From Jeotgalibacillus sp. ET6 (GTDB lineage: Bacteria > Bacillota > Bacilli > Bacillales > Jeotgalibacillaceae), in NCBI RefSeq assembly GCF_029667115.1, contig NZ_JARUIU010000005.1:91377-155376 (forward strand): DNA of 64,000 nt. Direction: 5' to 3'. The position numbers and the translations under genes are program-made. Positions 17,838 to 26,282 of this stretch are shown here, piece by piece; position 1 is the first letter of the stretch, and the number at the start of each line of letters is the position of its first letter. The notes under the pieces were generated by a model. That model was not told the DNA's origin and made no database searches. It saw only the letters and a program-made list of their open reading frames with translations.

Positions 17838-18176
17838 ATGTACAGCCACGGGAAAAAGATTTTAGGCGATGTACTCGATCAGGAAACCCGCTGCATTCAT
17901 TATCATACAAAAAAAGATATTATTGCGATTAAATTTTATTGCTGCGATACCTATTATCCCTGTAAAAGCTGCCATGATTCACATGGATGCGGAAACCACT
18001 CTGTGTGGCCTGCAGCTTTATTTAACGAAAAAGCAATTTTATGCGGAGCCTGCGGAACCGAGTTAACCATAAATGAGTATCTTAACTGCCAATCTTCATG
18101 CCCAGCCTGTTCATCCTTATTTAATCCAGGCTGCACTCTGCATGCTTCTTATTATTTTGAAACTCAGGATCGCTGA
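17838..18176 (+). CDS. CHY-type zinc finger protein
   Basis: The 112-residue protein is rich in Cys and His: CIHYHTKKD near 19, FYCCDTYYPCKSCHDSHGC near 33-52, then CGACG and CPACSSLFNPGC. This Cys/His spacing is typical of the CHY zinc finger family, small cytosolic zinc proteins of unknown role in Bacilli. The ATG follows AAAGAAGG. It is monocistronic between lytS (divergent) and a hydrolase gene. Confidence 0.85.
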   Translation: MYSHGKKILGDVLDQETRCIHYHTKKDIIAIKFYCCDTYYPCKSCHDSHGCGNHSVWPAALFNEKAILCGACGTELTINEYLNCQSSCPACSSLFNPGCTLHASYYFETQDR

Positions 18177-18317
18177 GCATGTAAATAAACAGGCATCAGT
18201 CACACTATACCTTTTTGTCGTTTCTATGAACTTTAAACCAAGTTAAAGTTGTATCTTGTAATCTCCCTATTATTCATGGTTAGATTAATAGGATAACTAT
18301 AAAAGGAGTTAATCCAA

Positions 18318-19118
18318 ATGTTACATTACCGTTCATATAAATCCGATCCGGTGCTTCCCTGGGTAACATTTATCCATGGTGCCGGAGGAAGTTCCAGCAT
18401 CTGGTTTAAGCAAATTAAAGAATTCAGAAAACATTTTAACGTGCTGGTAGTTGATCTAAGAGGACACGGACAGTCTGAACGCGGCCGCTGGAAAAAAGGC
18501 GACAGCTTCATAGAAGTCTCTAAAGAAGTGATTGATGTTCTTGATCATCTTTCTATAAAAAAATCTCATTTCGTCGGCGTTTCGCTTGGGACTATTGTGG
18601 TTCAAACATTATCTACTCATCACCCCGAGTATGTAAGTTCACTAGTACTCAGCGGTGCGATCATCAAGCTCGACATCCGTACAAAGCTTTTGCTGTGGAT
18701 CGGACGTACAACTAAACAATTTGTGCCATATATGCTTTTGTATAAACTTTTCGCATGGATTATCATGCCTAACCGCTCACACGAGGAATCACGGCTTGCC
18801 TTTGTGAATTCGGCTAAAAAAATGTGCCAAAAAGAATTTATCCGCTGGTTTTCACTTACAAAAGTGATCAACCCTTACCTTGACCGGCTGCAGATGGAAA
18901 CCAATGGCCTGCCGACAATGTTTATCATGGGGGAAGAAGATTATTTATTCCGTGCCCCTGTAGAAGAACTTGTGCGCCGCGATTCAACGCTGGGTCTTAT
19001 CACGATTCAAAAAGCAGGTCATGTCTGCAATATCGATCAGCCGCAGACCTATAATGAAAAAACCATTGCATATATTAAAGAAATTGAATCATTAATCAGT
19101 ACATCTAAAACCATCTGA
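18318..19118 (+). CDS. Alpha/beta hydrolase
   Basis: The 266-residue enzyme has the oxyanion motif HGAGGSS (20-26), nucleophile elbow GVSLGT with Ser89, an acid candidate in GEEDYLF and a catalytic histidine in KAGHVCNID near the end. It has no signal peptide. The substrate is unknown. AAAAGGAGTT precedes the ATG and a strong terminator overlaps its stop, so it is transcribed separately from mscL. Confidence 0.85.
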   Translation: MLHYRSYKSDPVLPWVTFIHGAGGSSSIWFKQIKEFRKHFNVLVVDLRGHGQSERGRWKKGDSFIEVSKEVIDVLDHLSIKKSHFVGVSLGTIVVQTLSTHHPEYVSSLVLSGAIIKLDIRTKLLLWIGRTTKQFVPYMLLYKLFAWIIMPNRSHEESRLAFVNSAKKMCQKEFIRWFSLTKVINPYLDRLQMETNGLPTMFIMGEEDYLFRAPVEELVRRDSTLGLITIQKAGHVCNIDQPQTYNEKTIAYIKEIESLISTSKTI

Positions 19119-19136
19119 TTGGGTTCAGATGGTTTT
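19107..19136 (+). terminator. Terminator of the hydrolase gene
   Basis: AAAACCATCTGA, a short loop, and TCAGATGGTTTT. It lies 20 bases upstream of the mscL start, so mscL needs either read-through or a promoter inside the hydrolase gene. Confidence 0.85.
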
Positions 19137-19155
19137 ATTTTAGGAGGTGAGTCTA

Positions 19156-19560
19156 TTGCTGAAGGAATTTAAAAAGTTCGCTATGAGAGGCAATGTGATG
19201 GACCTTGCCATTGCCGTAGTCATTGGCGCGGCGTTTGGCAAAATCGTCACGGCACTCGTGGATAATATCATTACCCCGATTATGGGCATCTTGCTTGGCG
19301 GCATATCGTTTGAAAATTTATCCTTTCCGGTCAACGATGCTGTTATTACATATGGTTTATTTATTCAGGCAGTCATCGATTTTATTATTATTGCATTTGC
19401 CATCTTCCTATTTATAAAACTACTAAACCGTTTTAAAAGCAAAAAAGAAGAAGAAAAGCCTGTCCCGATTCCTGATCCCCAAACAGAGCTTCTGCGTGAA
19501 ATCCGGGATCTATTAAAAAAAGAAAACGAACCCGACTCAAAACAAAATCCACTGGAATAA
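19156..19560 (+). CDS. mscL: Large-conductance mechanosensitive channel
   Basis: The 134-residue protein is a typical Msc[22 protein letters not shown] at the N terminus, first pore helix [23 protein letters not shown], a second membrane helix (~70-95) and a charged C-terminal bundle. It releases solutes on hypo-osmotic shock. The TTG at 19156 lies 8 bases from AGGAGG; the GTG at 19147 overlaps the ribosome site and is rejected. Together with OpuD it covers both directions of osmotic response. Confidence 0.95.
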   Translation: MLKEFKKFAMRGNVMDLAIAVVIGAAFGKIVTALVDNIITPIMGILLGGISFENLSFPVNDAVITYGLFIQAVIDFIIIAFAIFLFIKLLNRFKSKKEEEKPVPIPDPQTELLREIRDLLKKENEPDSKQNPLE

Positions 19561-19575
19561 TCCAGTGGATTTTTC
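19544..19575 (+). terminator. Terminator of mscL
   Basis: AAATCCACTGG and CCAGTGGATTT flank a loop that contains the mscL stop codon, followed by TTTT. Confidence 0.85.
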
Positions 19576-19589
19576 GTGTTGCTTTGGTA

Positions 19590-20012
19590 ATGAGCAACGA
19601 CGAATGCGGGCGCTTGCCAGCTATTCTGAAAAAAGAGCTGAAAGCGTTTGTCATTCGAGGCGCAAATACCGGGACGGAGCGCAGTTACCTTAGCTGGTAA
19701 TGAACATCCGGCACGGAATGAGCAACAACGAATGAGGGCGCTTGCCAACTCTTCTGCAAGAAGAGCTGAAAGCGTTTGTCATTCGAGGCACGAATGCCGG
19801 GACGGAGCGCAGTTACCTTAGCTGGTAATGAACATCCGGCACGGAATGAGCAACGACCAATGCGGGCGCTTGCCAGCTCTTCTGCAAGAAGAGCTGAAAG
19901 CGTTTGTCATTCGAGGCGCGAATGCCGGGACGGAGCGCAGTTACCTTAGCTGGTAATGAGCATCCGGCACGGAATGAGCAACGATGAATGCGGGCGCTTG
20001 CCAGCTCTTCTA
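19590..20012. repeat. Tandem repeat, 3.3 copies of a 128-bp unit
   Basis: Units start at 19590, 19718, 19846 and 19974 with exact 128-bp spacing and differ by only a few bases. Each holds the perfect inverted repeat AGCTCTTCT-GCA-AGAAGAGCT (degenerate in the first unit) and CGAATG/CATTCG ends around it. The array fills the whole gap between the mscL terminator and the dppC stop, and the last unit stops 4 bases before that stop codon. No conserved protein is encoded. Confidence 0.9.
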
Positions 20013-20015
20013 GAC

Positions 20016-20912
20016 TTACGTCTTCATCTTAGGATCAAACGCATCCCGTAACCCATCCCCCAGCAAATTAAACCCGAGAACAACCAGCATGATGGCAAGA
20101 CCCGGAAAAACAAGCGTCCATGGCGCCTGTACCAGCAGCGCCCTTGAAGCGGACAGCATGGCTCCCCATTCAGGCTGCGGAGCCCGTGCCCCAAGACTGA
20201 GGAAGCCAAGTGCGGCTGCTTCTAAAATAGCAGTCGCCACGGCTAATGAACCCTGGACAATGATCGGCGTCATCGAATTGGGCAGCACATGAGAGAATAG
20301 AATCCGTGAATCTTTCATTCCAACGGCCCGTGCCGCCATAATATATTCTTCTTCTTTCACGCTCAGCACCCTGGATCGGATCAACCTGCCAAAGTTCGGA
20401 ATGTTAATGATGGCTATTGCAATCAATGCATTCTGCAAGGATGGTCCTAGAATCGCCACAACTGCGATGGCAAGAAGAATACTGGGAAACGCAAGAAGAA
20501 TATCAAATAACCTTGAAATAATCGCATCTACCCATTTCCCGTAATAGCCTGCCAGAATGCCAAGCAGACTGCCGACTACTGCCGACCCTACTACAGCTAA
20601 AAAGCCGACTGTAAGAGATAATCTCGCTCCGTGAATAACTCTTGAAAAAACGTCGCGTCCGAAGTCATCGGTTCCAAACCAAAATTCAGATGATGGAGGC
20701 TGAAGCCTGATTGATAGATTTTGTTCATCTATGCCCTGAGGAGCAATCCAGGGAGATGTAATGGCAAGAATAATAAAAAACGAGACGATACTTAAGCCTG
20801 CCAGTGCAATTTTATTTCTCTTAAATTTCTTCCATCCCTCTTTCCAGGGTGAAAGTGTTTCTTCCTGCTGTTCTTCCCACTCTTGTTCCGGAAGTTTTGC
20901 CGGCTCTGCCAT
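20016..20912 (-). CDS. dppC: Dipeptide/oligopeptide ABC transporter permease (DppC type)
   Basis: The 298-residue inner-membrane permease has an N-terminal cytoplasmic stretch, the OppC-type N-terminal segment EGWKKFKRNKIALAGL, six hydrophobic helices, and the EAA loop AARAVGMKDSRILFSHVLPN near 193. It is the last gene of a five-gene peptide import operon (dppD, dppF, binding protein, dppB, dppC). GAGGAGTGAG precedes the ATG. No simple hairpin terminator follows; the tandem repeat array begins at once. Confidence 0.9.
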   Translation of the reverse strand: MAEPAKLPEQEWEEQQEETLSPWKEGWKKFKRNKIALAGLSIVSFFIILAITSPWIAPQGIDEQNLSIRLQPPSSEFWFGTDDFGRDVFSRVIHGARLSLTVGFLAVVGSAVVGSLLGILAGYYGKWVDAIISRLFDILLAFPSILLAIAVVAILGPSLQNALIAIAIINIPNFGRLIRSRVLSVKEEEYIMAARAVGMKDSRILFSHVLPNSMTPIIVQGSLAVATAILEAAALGFLSLGARAPQPEWGAMLSASRALLVQAPWTLVFPGLAIMLVVLGFNLLGDGLRDAFDPKMKT

Positions 20913-20941
20913 GTTCTCACTCCTCTATTAAACAGTTCTTC

Positions 20942-21946
20942 TCAGCTGTATCGTATTCTTGGATCGATAATCGAATACAGAATATCCACAATCAGGTTGA
21001 TCATGACAAAGATAAATGCCACAACAAGAATACCTGATTGAATTACCGGATAATCACGGGAGGAAATTGCTTCGTAAATATACCGTCCAATACCCGGAAG
21101 ACCAAATATCGTTTCTGTTAAAATGGCTCCTCCAAGCAGCAGTCCTGTTTGAAGTCCGATTACAGTCAGCACAGGAATCACAGCATTTTTCAAAGAATGT
21201 TTGTATACAACCCAGAACATTTTTTCACCCTTTGCCCGGGCAGTACGAATGTAATCTGACTTCATTACCTCAAGCATGCTCGAACGGGTCATCCTGGCAA
21301 TGATCGCCATTGGAATCGTTGCAAGCGCCACTCCCGGCATAACTAAATGACGCAGTACGACAAGTGTCTGATCAAAGCGCCCTTGAATGATCGTATCAAG
21401 TATATATAAGTTCGTTATCGCATTAACAGGGTCACGGACATTCTCCCGTCCTGTCGTCGGAAACCAGTCCCACTGAAGAGAAAACTGATACTGCATCATA
21501 AGCCCCAGCCAAAAAATAGGAATAGAAACACCAACTAGTGCCAGAATCATGGCCGCATAATCAAACCAGGAATTTTGAAACCAGGCAGAAATTATGCCGG
21601 CGTTTACTCCAATGAACACCGCAATCACAATGGCAAACAGGGAAAGCTCAAATGTGGCAGCTAAATACGGCCAGATTTCCTCGTTTACAGGCGTCCGTGT
21701 CCGCAGAGAATTCCCAAGATCTCCTGTGGCCAGGTTTTTCAGGTATTCAAAATATTGTATGTACCATGGATTGTTTAAACCTAATGTTTCCCGTAATGCA
21801 GCAACCGCTTCCTTAGTTGCCTGCTGGCCTAATATCACGATAGCCGGGTCGCCTGGTATGGCGCGGATGATTAAAAACACAATAAACGTCATTCCAAGAA
21901 GCACCGGAATCAATTGCAATAGCCTTCTGACAATGTATTGGAGCAT
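20942..21946 (-). CDS. dppB: Dipeptide/oligopeptide ABC transporter permease (DppB type)
   Basis: This 334-residue permease opens with MLQYIVRRLLQLIPVLLGMTFIVF and has the DppB motifs PGDPAIVILGQQAT and RTARAKGEKMFWVVYKHSLKNA (EAA loop). The ATG at 21946 follows AGGGGTGAAG; an in-frame GTG at 21955 is the alternative. It pairs with DppC to form the membrane channel of the importer. Confidence 0.9.
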   Translation of the reverse strand: MLQYIVRRLLQLIPVLLGMTFIVFLIIRAIPGDPAIVILGQQATKEAVAALRETLGLNNPWYIQYFEYLKNLATGDLGNSLRTRTPVNEEIWPYLAATFELSLFAIVIAVFIGVNAGIISAWFQNSWFDYAAMILALVGVSIPIFWLGLMMQYQFSLQWDWFPTTGRENVRDPVNAITNLYILDTIIQGRFDQTLVVLRHLVMPGVALATIPMAIIARMTRSSMLEVMKSDYIRTARAKGEKMFWVVYKHSLKNAVIPVLTVIGLQTGLLLGGAILTETIFGLPGIGRYIYEAISSRDYPVIQSGILVVAFIFVMINLIVDILYSIIDPRIRYS

Positions 21947-21990
21947 TTTCTTCACCCCTGTTTCATAATCTGTTGTTCGGTTTTCAAGTA

Positions 21991-22020
21991 AAAAGGGGAA
22001 GGCGAATGTCCACCTTCCCC
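21991..22020 (-). terminator. Intra-operon hairpin between the binding protein gene and dppB
   Basis: GGGGAAGG and CCTTCCCC close a hairpin followed by TTTTTACTT on the minus strand. This position fits a partial terminator or 3' stabiliser that keeps the binding protein in excess over the permeases. Confidence 0.75.
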
Positions 22021-22035
22021 CTGAATCAGAATGAA

Positions 22036-23658
22036 TTATTCAAAATATACATCCATTAAATTATCTGATCCTGTCGGATGAGCAACAAAATCTTTTAGTG
22101 TCGAGCTTCCTGCCATTAGAGGCGTGGAGTGTGCTAGCGGAACCCATGGTGCATCTTCATGAATGATTTCCTGTGCTTCCATATAAAGCTGACTGCGTGC
22201 ATCTTCATCTACTTCAGACTGCGCTTCAATTAACAGATCATGCAGCTCCTGATTTTCATAGTACGTGTAGTTATTGCTTCCGATATTGTCCTGATCAAGC
22301 AATACATAAAGGAAATTATCTGCGTCTCCATTATCGCCTGTCCAGCCTAATAGGAACGCGTCTGCTTCACCCATACGTGCTTTTTCAAGATACGTTGCCC
22401 ATTCGTAGTTCACGATTTCAGCTGTGATTCCTACATCTGCCAGATTGTTTTGGATGGCTTCAGCCACTTTTTGTCCGTCCGGCATATAAGGACGCGGAAC
22501 CGGCATTGCCCATAGGTCCATTTCAAAACCGTCTCCCAATCCAGCTTCTTCAAGCAGCTGTTTGGCTTTTTCAGGGTCATATTCGTAGCCTTCAATGTCA
22601 TCATTGTATCCTGCGATAACAGGCGGCATTGCATTTTTTGCTACTTCTGCGCGGCCTTCAAAAAACGCATCGACAATCGATTGGCGGTCAATTGCATGAT
22701 TCATTGCCTGACGTACTTTAGGGTCATCAAACGGTTCACGTGTAGTCGTTAATCCAAGGTACCCGACATTCATAGAAGGACGCTCAAACAATTGAAGATC
22801 AGCATTTTCTTCGATCATGGCGGCATCACTTGGATTTACACCGTCTGCAAGGTCGATTTCATTGCTTTGCAGCGCATTCAGACGTGCTGAGTTTTCAGGA
22901 ATGGAACGGAAAATAATTTCGTTTAATTTAGGCAAACCTTCCTGCCAGTAGTCTTCGTTTTTCTCAAGAACGATTCTGTCATTTCGTCTCCATTCCACAA
23001 ACTTAAATGGTCCGGTTCCTACAGGGCTTTCATTAAAAGCCTCGTCTCCCATTTCATCTAAGGCTTTAGGACTTGCGATCCCAAACGGACTCATCGCAAG
23101 ATTTTTTAGGAATGGCGCCTGTGGACGCTTAAGCTTAATTTCAACCGTCATGTCGTCTGCAGCTGTGACTGATTCAATCACGTGGCCTTCATCATCACCA
23201 AAGCCGCCGAACATAGATTTGTAGTAATAAAACTTGTCTTCTGTACCAGACGCCCATCGTTCAAAGTTGTAAACAACGGCATCCGCGTTAAAGGCTTCTC
23301 CATCATGGAAAGTTACGCCTTCCTGAAGCGTAAAAGTATATGTCAGCCCATCTTCTGAAACATCCCATTCAGCTGCCAGACCCGGGTTGATTTCCGTATC
23401 TTCACGGCCAAATTCGATTAGGGTTTCAAACACGTTTTTCGTTACTTTAAAGGACTCACCATCGGTCACCGTGATCGGATCAAGACCGACTGAGTCACCT
23501 CCGCGGCCAAAAATGAGTGTGTCCTGACTGCTGCTTTCTCCCGAATCATTGCCTGATTCTCCGCCGGTGTCTTCCCCATCATCACTAGCGCAACCGAACA
23601 AAGCAGTTGAAACTGTTAGTAAAAGCACAAAAAACAGTAACCAAGTTTTCTTATTCAT
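22036..23658 (-). CDS. Peptide ABC transporter substrate-binding lipoprotein
   Basis: The 540-residue SBP_bac_5 protein has a lipoprotein signal with lipobox LFGC (Cys 23) and an acidic, Gly/Ser-rich linker. The family motifs include AEWDVSEDGLTYTFTLQEGVTFHDGEAFNA. It captures di- or oligopeptides outside the membrane. The start overlaps the dppF stop by 4 bases. Length and operon position match DppE/AppA relatives; the exact ligand is unknown. Confidence 0.9.
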   Translation of the reverse strand: MNKKTWLLFFVLLLTVSTALFGCASDDGEDTGGESGNDSGESSSQDTLIFGRGGDSVGLDPITVTDGESFKVTKNVFETLIEFGREDTEINPGLAAEWDVSEDGLTYTFTLQEGVTFHDGEAFNADAVVYNFERWASGTEDKFYYYKSMFGGFGDDEGHVIESVTAADDMTVEIKLKRPQAPFLKNLAMSPFGIASPKALDEMGDEAFNESPVGTGPFKFVEWRRNDRIVLEKNEDYWQEGLPKLNEIIFRSIPENSARLNALQSNEIDLADGVNPSDAAMIEENADLQLFERPSMNVGYLGLTTTREPFDDPKVRQAMNHAIDRQSIVDAFFEGRAEVAKNAMPPVIAGYNDDIEGYEYDPEKAKQLLEEAGLGDGFEMDLWAMPVPRPYMPDGQKVAEAIQNNLADVGITAEIVNYEWATYLEKARMGEADAFLLGWTGDNGDADNFLYVLLDQDNIGSNNYTYYENQELHDLLIEAQSEVDEDARSQLYMEAQEIIHEDAPWVPLAHSTPLMAGSSTLKDFVAHPTGSDNLMDVYFE

Positions 23659-24680
23659 ACTACCCCTCCAACCATCTCTTTATTTTGACTCGTTGACTGT
23701 TTTTCCTTTGAATAAAGGTGACAAGCAACGTAATGTCCTTCTTCATGTTCCAGCAGCTGCGGTACAAGCTTTTCACAGACATCCATTTTAAACGGACATC
23801 TTGTGTGAAAGGTGCAGCCTGAAGGCGGATTTGACGGGCTCGGTATATCTCCCTCTAACACAACCGATTTCTTTTCATAAAGCGGATCGGGAATCGGAAC
23901 AGCTGATAACAGCGCTTGTGTGTAAGGATGAAGCGGATTATCGTACAGTTTTTCACTGGACGTGATTTCAGCCATTTTCCCTAAATACATAACACCCACG
24001 CGGTCGCTGATATGCCGCACCACCCCTAAATCATGGGCGATGACGATGTACGTTAACCCAAAATCCTTTTGAAGATCCTGCATTAGATTCAGCACCTGTG
24101 ATTGAATCGACACGTCCAGTGCAGAAACAGGCTCGTCCGCAATAATTAATTTCGGCCTGGTCATCAGGGCTCTTGCAATGCCAATCCGCTGCCGCTGCCC
24201 ACCGCTGAACTGGTGAGGATAACGCTTTGCATGGTAGCTGCTTAATCCCACTGTTTCCAAAAGTTCTCTTACCCGCTTTTTTCTTTCAGCGGGTGTGCCG
24301 ATCCCATGTACCTTTAATGGTTCTTCTAATATTTTCTCTACTGTATGTCTCGGATTGAGTGATGCAAATGGATCCTGAAAAACCATCTGCATCTCCCTTC
24401 TCATTTTTCTCAGCTCATTGTTAGACAGGCTGGTTACTTCTTTTCCTTCAAAAAACACTTTGCCTTCTGTCGGCTCAATTAGTCTCAGCAGCATGCGGCC
24501 GGTCGTCGATTTGCCGCAGCCTGATTCCCCGACAATGCCTAATGTTTCGCCTTTATGTACGGTAAAAGAAACATCCTCCACCGCTTTAACCGTTCCTACC
24601 GTTTTGCCAAGGATTCCTCCCCTTATAGGAAAATGCTTTTTTAAATTCTCAACTTGTAACAGTGGTTCTCTGGTTGTCAT
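23655..24680 (-). CDS. dppF: Peptide ABC transporter ATP-binding protein (DppF type)
   Basis: The 341-residue ATPase has Walker [13 protein letters not shown], signature [15 protein letters not shown], Walker [13 protein letters not shown] and the oligopeptide C-terminal domain with [16 protein letters not shown], including the Cys residues seen in Dpp/Opp ATPases that may carry a 4Fe-4S cluster. The ATG at 24680 is placed 9 bases after AGGAGG. It overlaps the dppD 3' end by 32 bases. Confidence 0.9.
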   Translation of the reverse strand: MTTREPLLQVENLKKHFPIRGGILGKTVGTVKAVEDVSFTVHKGETLGIVGESGCGKSTTGRMLLRLIEPTEGKVFFEGKEVTSLSNNELRKMRREMQMVFQDPFASLNPRHTVEKILEEPLKVHGIGTPAERKKRVRELLETVGLSSYHAKRYPHQFSGGQRQRIGIARALMTRPKLIIADEPVSALDVSIQSQVLNLMQDLQKDFGLTYIVIAHDLGVVRHISDRVGVMYLGKMAEITSSEKLYDNPLHPYTQALLSAVPIPDPLYEKKSVVLEGDIPSPSNPPSGCTFHTRCPFKMDVCEKLVPQLLEHEEGHYVACHLYSKEKQSTSQNKEMVGGVV

Positions 24681-25668
24681 CCCTCTTGGCCTCCTTGCTG
24701 TCGTATAAGAAGCATCTTGTGGAGCGTCCCTCACCTGTGTCATAGAGCGGAGGGTCTTCCTGCGTGCATCGCTCAAAGGCAAAATCACATCTCGCAGCAA
24801 AACGGCAGCCTTTTTTGATGGAACCCGGTCTCGGAACATTGCCGGGGATGGAATAGAGACGCTGCTTTTTAAAGCGCATATCAGGCACTGACTGAATCAG
24901 CCCTTTTGTGTAGGGATGCTGCGGATCTTTAAAAATATCCACTGCCAGCCCGTTCTCCACAATTTTCCCTGCATACATGACCACAACGCGTTCACATGTT
25001 TCGGCTACTACCCCAAGGTCGTGGGTGATCAGCATTATCGCAGTATTCAGTTCCTCATTAATGTTTTTCATCAGCTTCAGAATCTGCGCTTGAATCGTTA
25101 CATCAAGAGCTGTTGTCGGTTCATCCGCTATCAACAGTTTAGGCTCACAGACGAGTGCCATTGCGATCATCACCCGCTGCCTCATTCCGCCTGACAGCTG
25201 ATGCGGATAGTCATTCATCAGCTCTTCTGCTCTCGGCAGTCCGACAAGCTTTAACATGTCTACCGCTCTTTGTTTCGCTTGTTTCTTATTGCCTTTTTTA
25301 TGTATTAAGGTGGCATCCATTAATTGATTTCCTATGGTGAACAGCGGATTTAATGAGGTCATAGGCTCCTGGAAAATCATTGCCACTTCACTGCCCCGAA
25401 TATTTCTCATTCTTTTTTCTGATGCCGTGGTCAGTTCTTCCCCGTTAAGTTTAATTTGGCCCTCGGTAATTTTGCCGGGCGGTTTTGGAATCAGGCCCAT
25501 GACAGATAGCGAAGTCACGCTTTTCCCGCAGCCGGATTCACCGACAATTCCGAGCACCTCTCCCTCCCTTACATAAAAATCTATACCGTCCACTGCCGGT
25601 ATTTCTCCCTCATCCGTAAAAAACGAAACATGGAGGTCTTCAACTTGAAGTACAGGTTCTTTCTTCAT
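24649..25668 (-). CDS. dppD: Peptide ABC transporter ATP-binding protein (DppD type)
   Basis: The 339-residue ATPase has Walker A GESGCGKS, signature [15 protein letters not shown], Walker [13 protein letters not shown] and the C-terminal [15 protein letters not shown] segment typical of DppD/OppD. It is the first gene of the importer operon, behind a consensus promoter (25729-25756) and a CodY-like box. GGAGGAGAGGG precedes the ATG. Confidence 0.9.
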   Translation of the reverse strand: MKKEPVLQVEDLHVSFFTDEGEIPAVDGIDFYVREGEVLGIVGESGCGKSVTSLSVMGLIPKPPGKITEGQIKLNGEELTTASEKRMRNIRGSEVAMIFQEPMTSLNPLFTIGNQLMDATLIHKKGNKKQAKQRAVDMLKLVGLPRAEELMNDYPHQLSGGMRQRVMIAMALVCEPKLLIADEPTTALDVTIQAQILKLMKNINEELNTAIMLITHDLGVVAETCERVVVMYAGKIVENGLAVDIFKDPQHPYTKGLIQSVPDMRFKKQRLYSIPGNVPRPGSIKKGCRFAARCDFAFERCTQEDPPLYDTGEGRSTRCFLYDSKEAKRDDNQRTTVTS

Positions 25669-25703
25669 CCCTCTCCTCCTCGAAATGTTTTTTTAATATA
25701 CTT

Positions 25704-25718
25704 TATTTTCAGAATTTT
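25704..25718. promoter_or_regulatory. Candidate CodY box in front of the dpp operon
   Basis: TATTTTCAGAATTTT matches the CodY consensus AATTTTCWGAAAATT at 12 of 15 positions. It lies about 10 bases downstream of the promoter -10 box, a repressor position. CodY represses peptide importers in rich medium in B. subtilis. Confidence 0.5.
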
Positions 25719-25728
25719 TATAATCTTA

Positions 25729-25756
25729 ATTATACGATGTCATAAAATTATTTCAA
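25729..25756 (-). promoter_or_regulatory. Sigma-A promoter of the dpp operon
   Basis: Minus strand TTGAAA, 16-base spacer, TATAAT. The remaining gap between this promoter and the small gene at 25986 shows nothing recognisable. Confidence 0.7.
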
Positions 25757-25985
25757 TAGCAACCTAATATTTTTAATTGTTCATCAAAGTGACTTGTCAG
25801 AACCGGATTTTTTAAATTATTTCTATAAATCAATGACCCTCTTAACCGTCATGCATTCGGAAAGGAAATCTTTATCAAGACACCACTCCTGAGGGCTTTA
25901 TCCCGCATCTAAAATATGAACACTCCTTCTAAACTATTCTTTAAACTGTTAAGCTAAACGAACCAATATTAAGGAGGTGTTCTTT

Positions 25986-26177
25986 ATGAAGAATGACCAG
26001 GAAACGCCAGAAAGAAGAAGAGAACGGATGAGGCAGGAGGAATTAAAGAGAAATCCATCTGGCAGCATGCATGGCTCCGGTCTGGCAGATCTAGTGGGCA
26101 GCTTAGGCTGGAAAGGCACCGGTCTTCTCATCCTTCTAATTCTCGCTGGAATCATACTAGCAACTATCTTTTTTTAA
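25986..26177 (+). CDS. Small membrane protein, DUF6366-like
   Basis: The 63-residue protein has a charged N terminus (QETPERRRERMRQEELKRNPSG), a Gly-rich middle (ADLVGSLGWKGTG) and one C-terminal membrane helix. This is the layout of the DUF6366 family of Bacillales. Function is unknown. The ATG at 25986 lies 8 bases behind AAGGAGGT. It is monocistronic and divergent from dpp. Confidence 0.7.
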   Translation: MKNDQETPERRRERMRQEELKRNPSGSMHGSGLADLVGSLGWKGTGLLILLILAGIILATIFF

Positions 26178-26233
26178 GCCTATCCCGCTCCCGACATCTA
26201 AACATCTGCCTGGTAAATAAATTTTTCCGACGC

Positions 26234-26276
26234 AAAAAAAGGCAGGGATGGCCATTGTTCACCTCCATTCCTGCCT
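26234..26276 (-). terminator. Terminator of cadA
   Basis: GGCAGGAATG and CATCCCTGCC flank a 20-base loop, followed by TTTTTTT on the minus strand. Confidence 0.85.
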
Positions 26277-26282
26277 AACACA

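Noticed and set aside
19365..19748. 127-codon minus-strand frame across the mscL end and the tandem repeats
   Set aside because: Its length comes from repeat sequence and mscL antisense; the frame is not kept through all units.
19590..20012. Possible CRISPR array
   Set aside because: Units are 128 bp and follow each other without unique spacers; no cas genes are present.
23655..24839. Longer start for dppF at 24839
   Set aside because: It would overlap dppD by 190 bases without a ribosome site; the ATG at 24680 follows AGGAGG and starts at the domain boundary.
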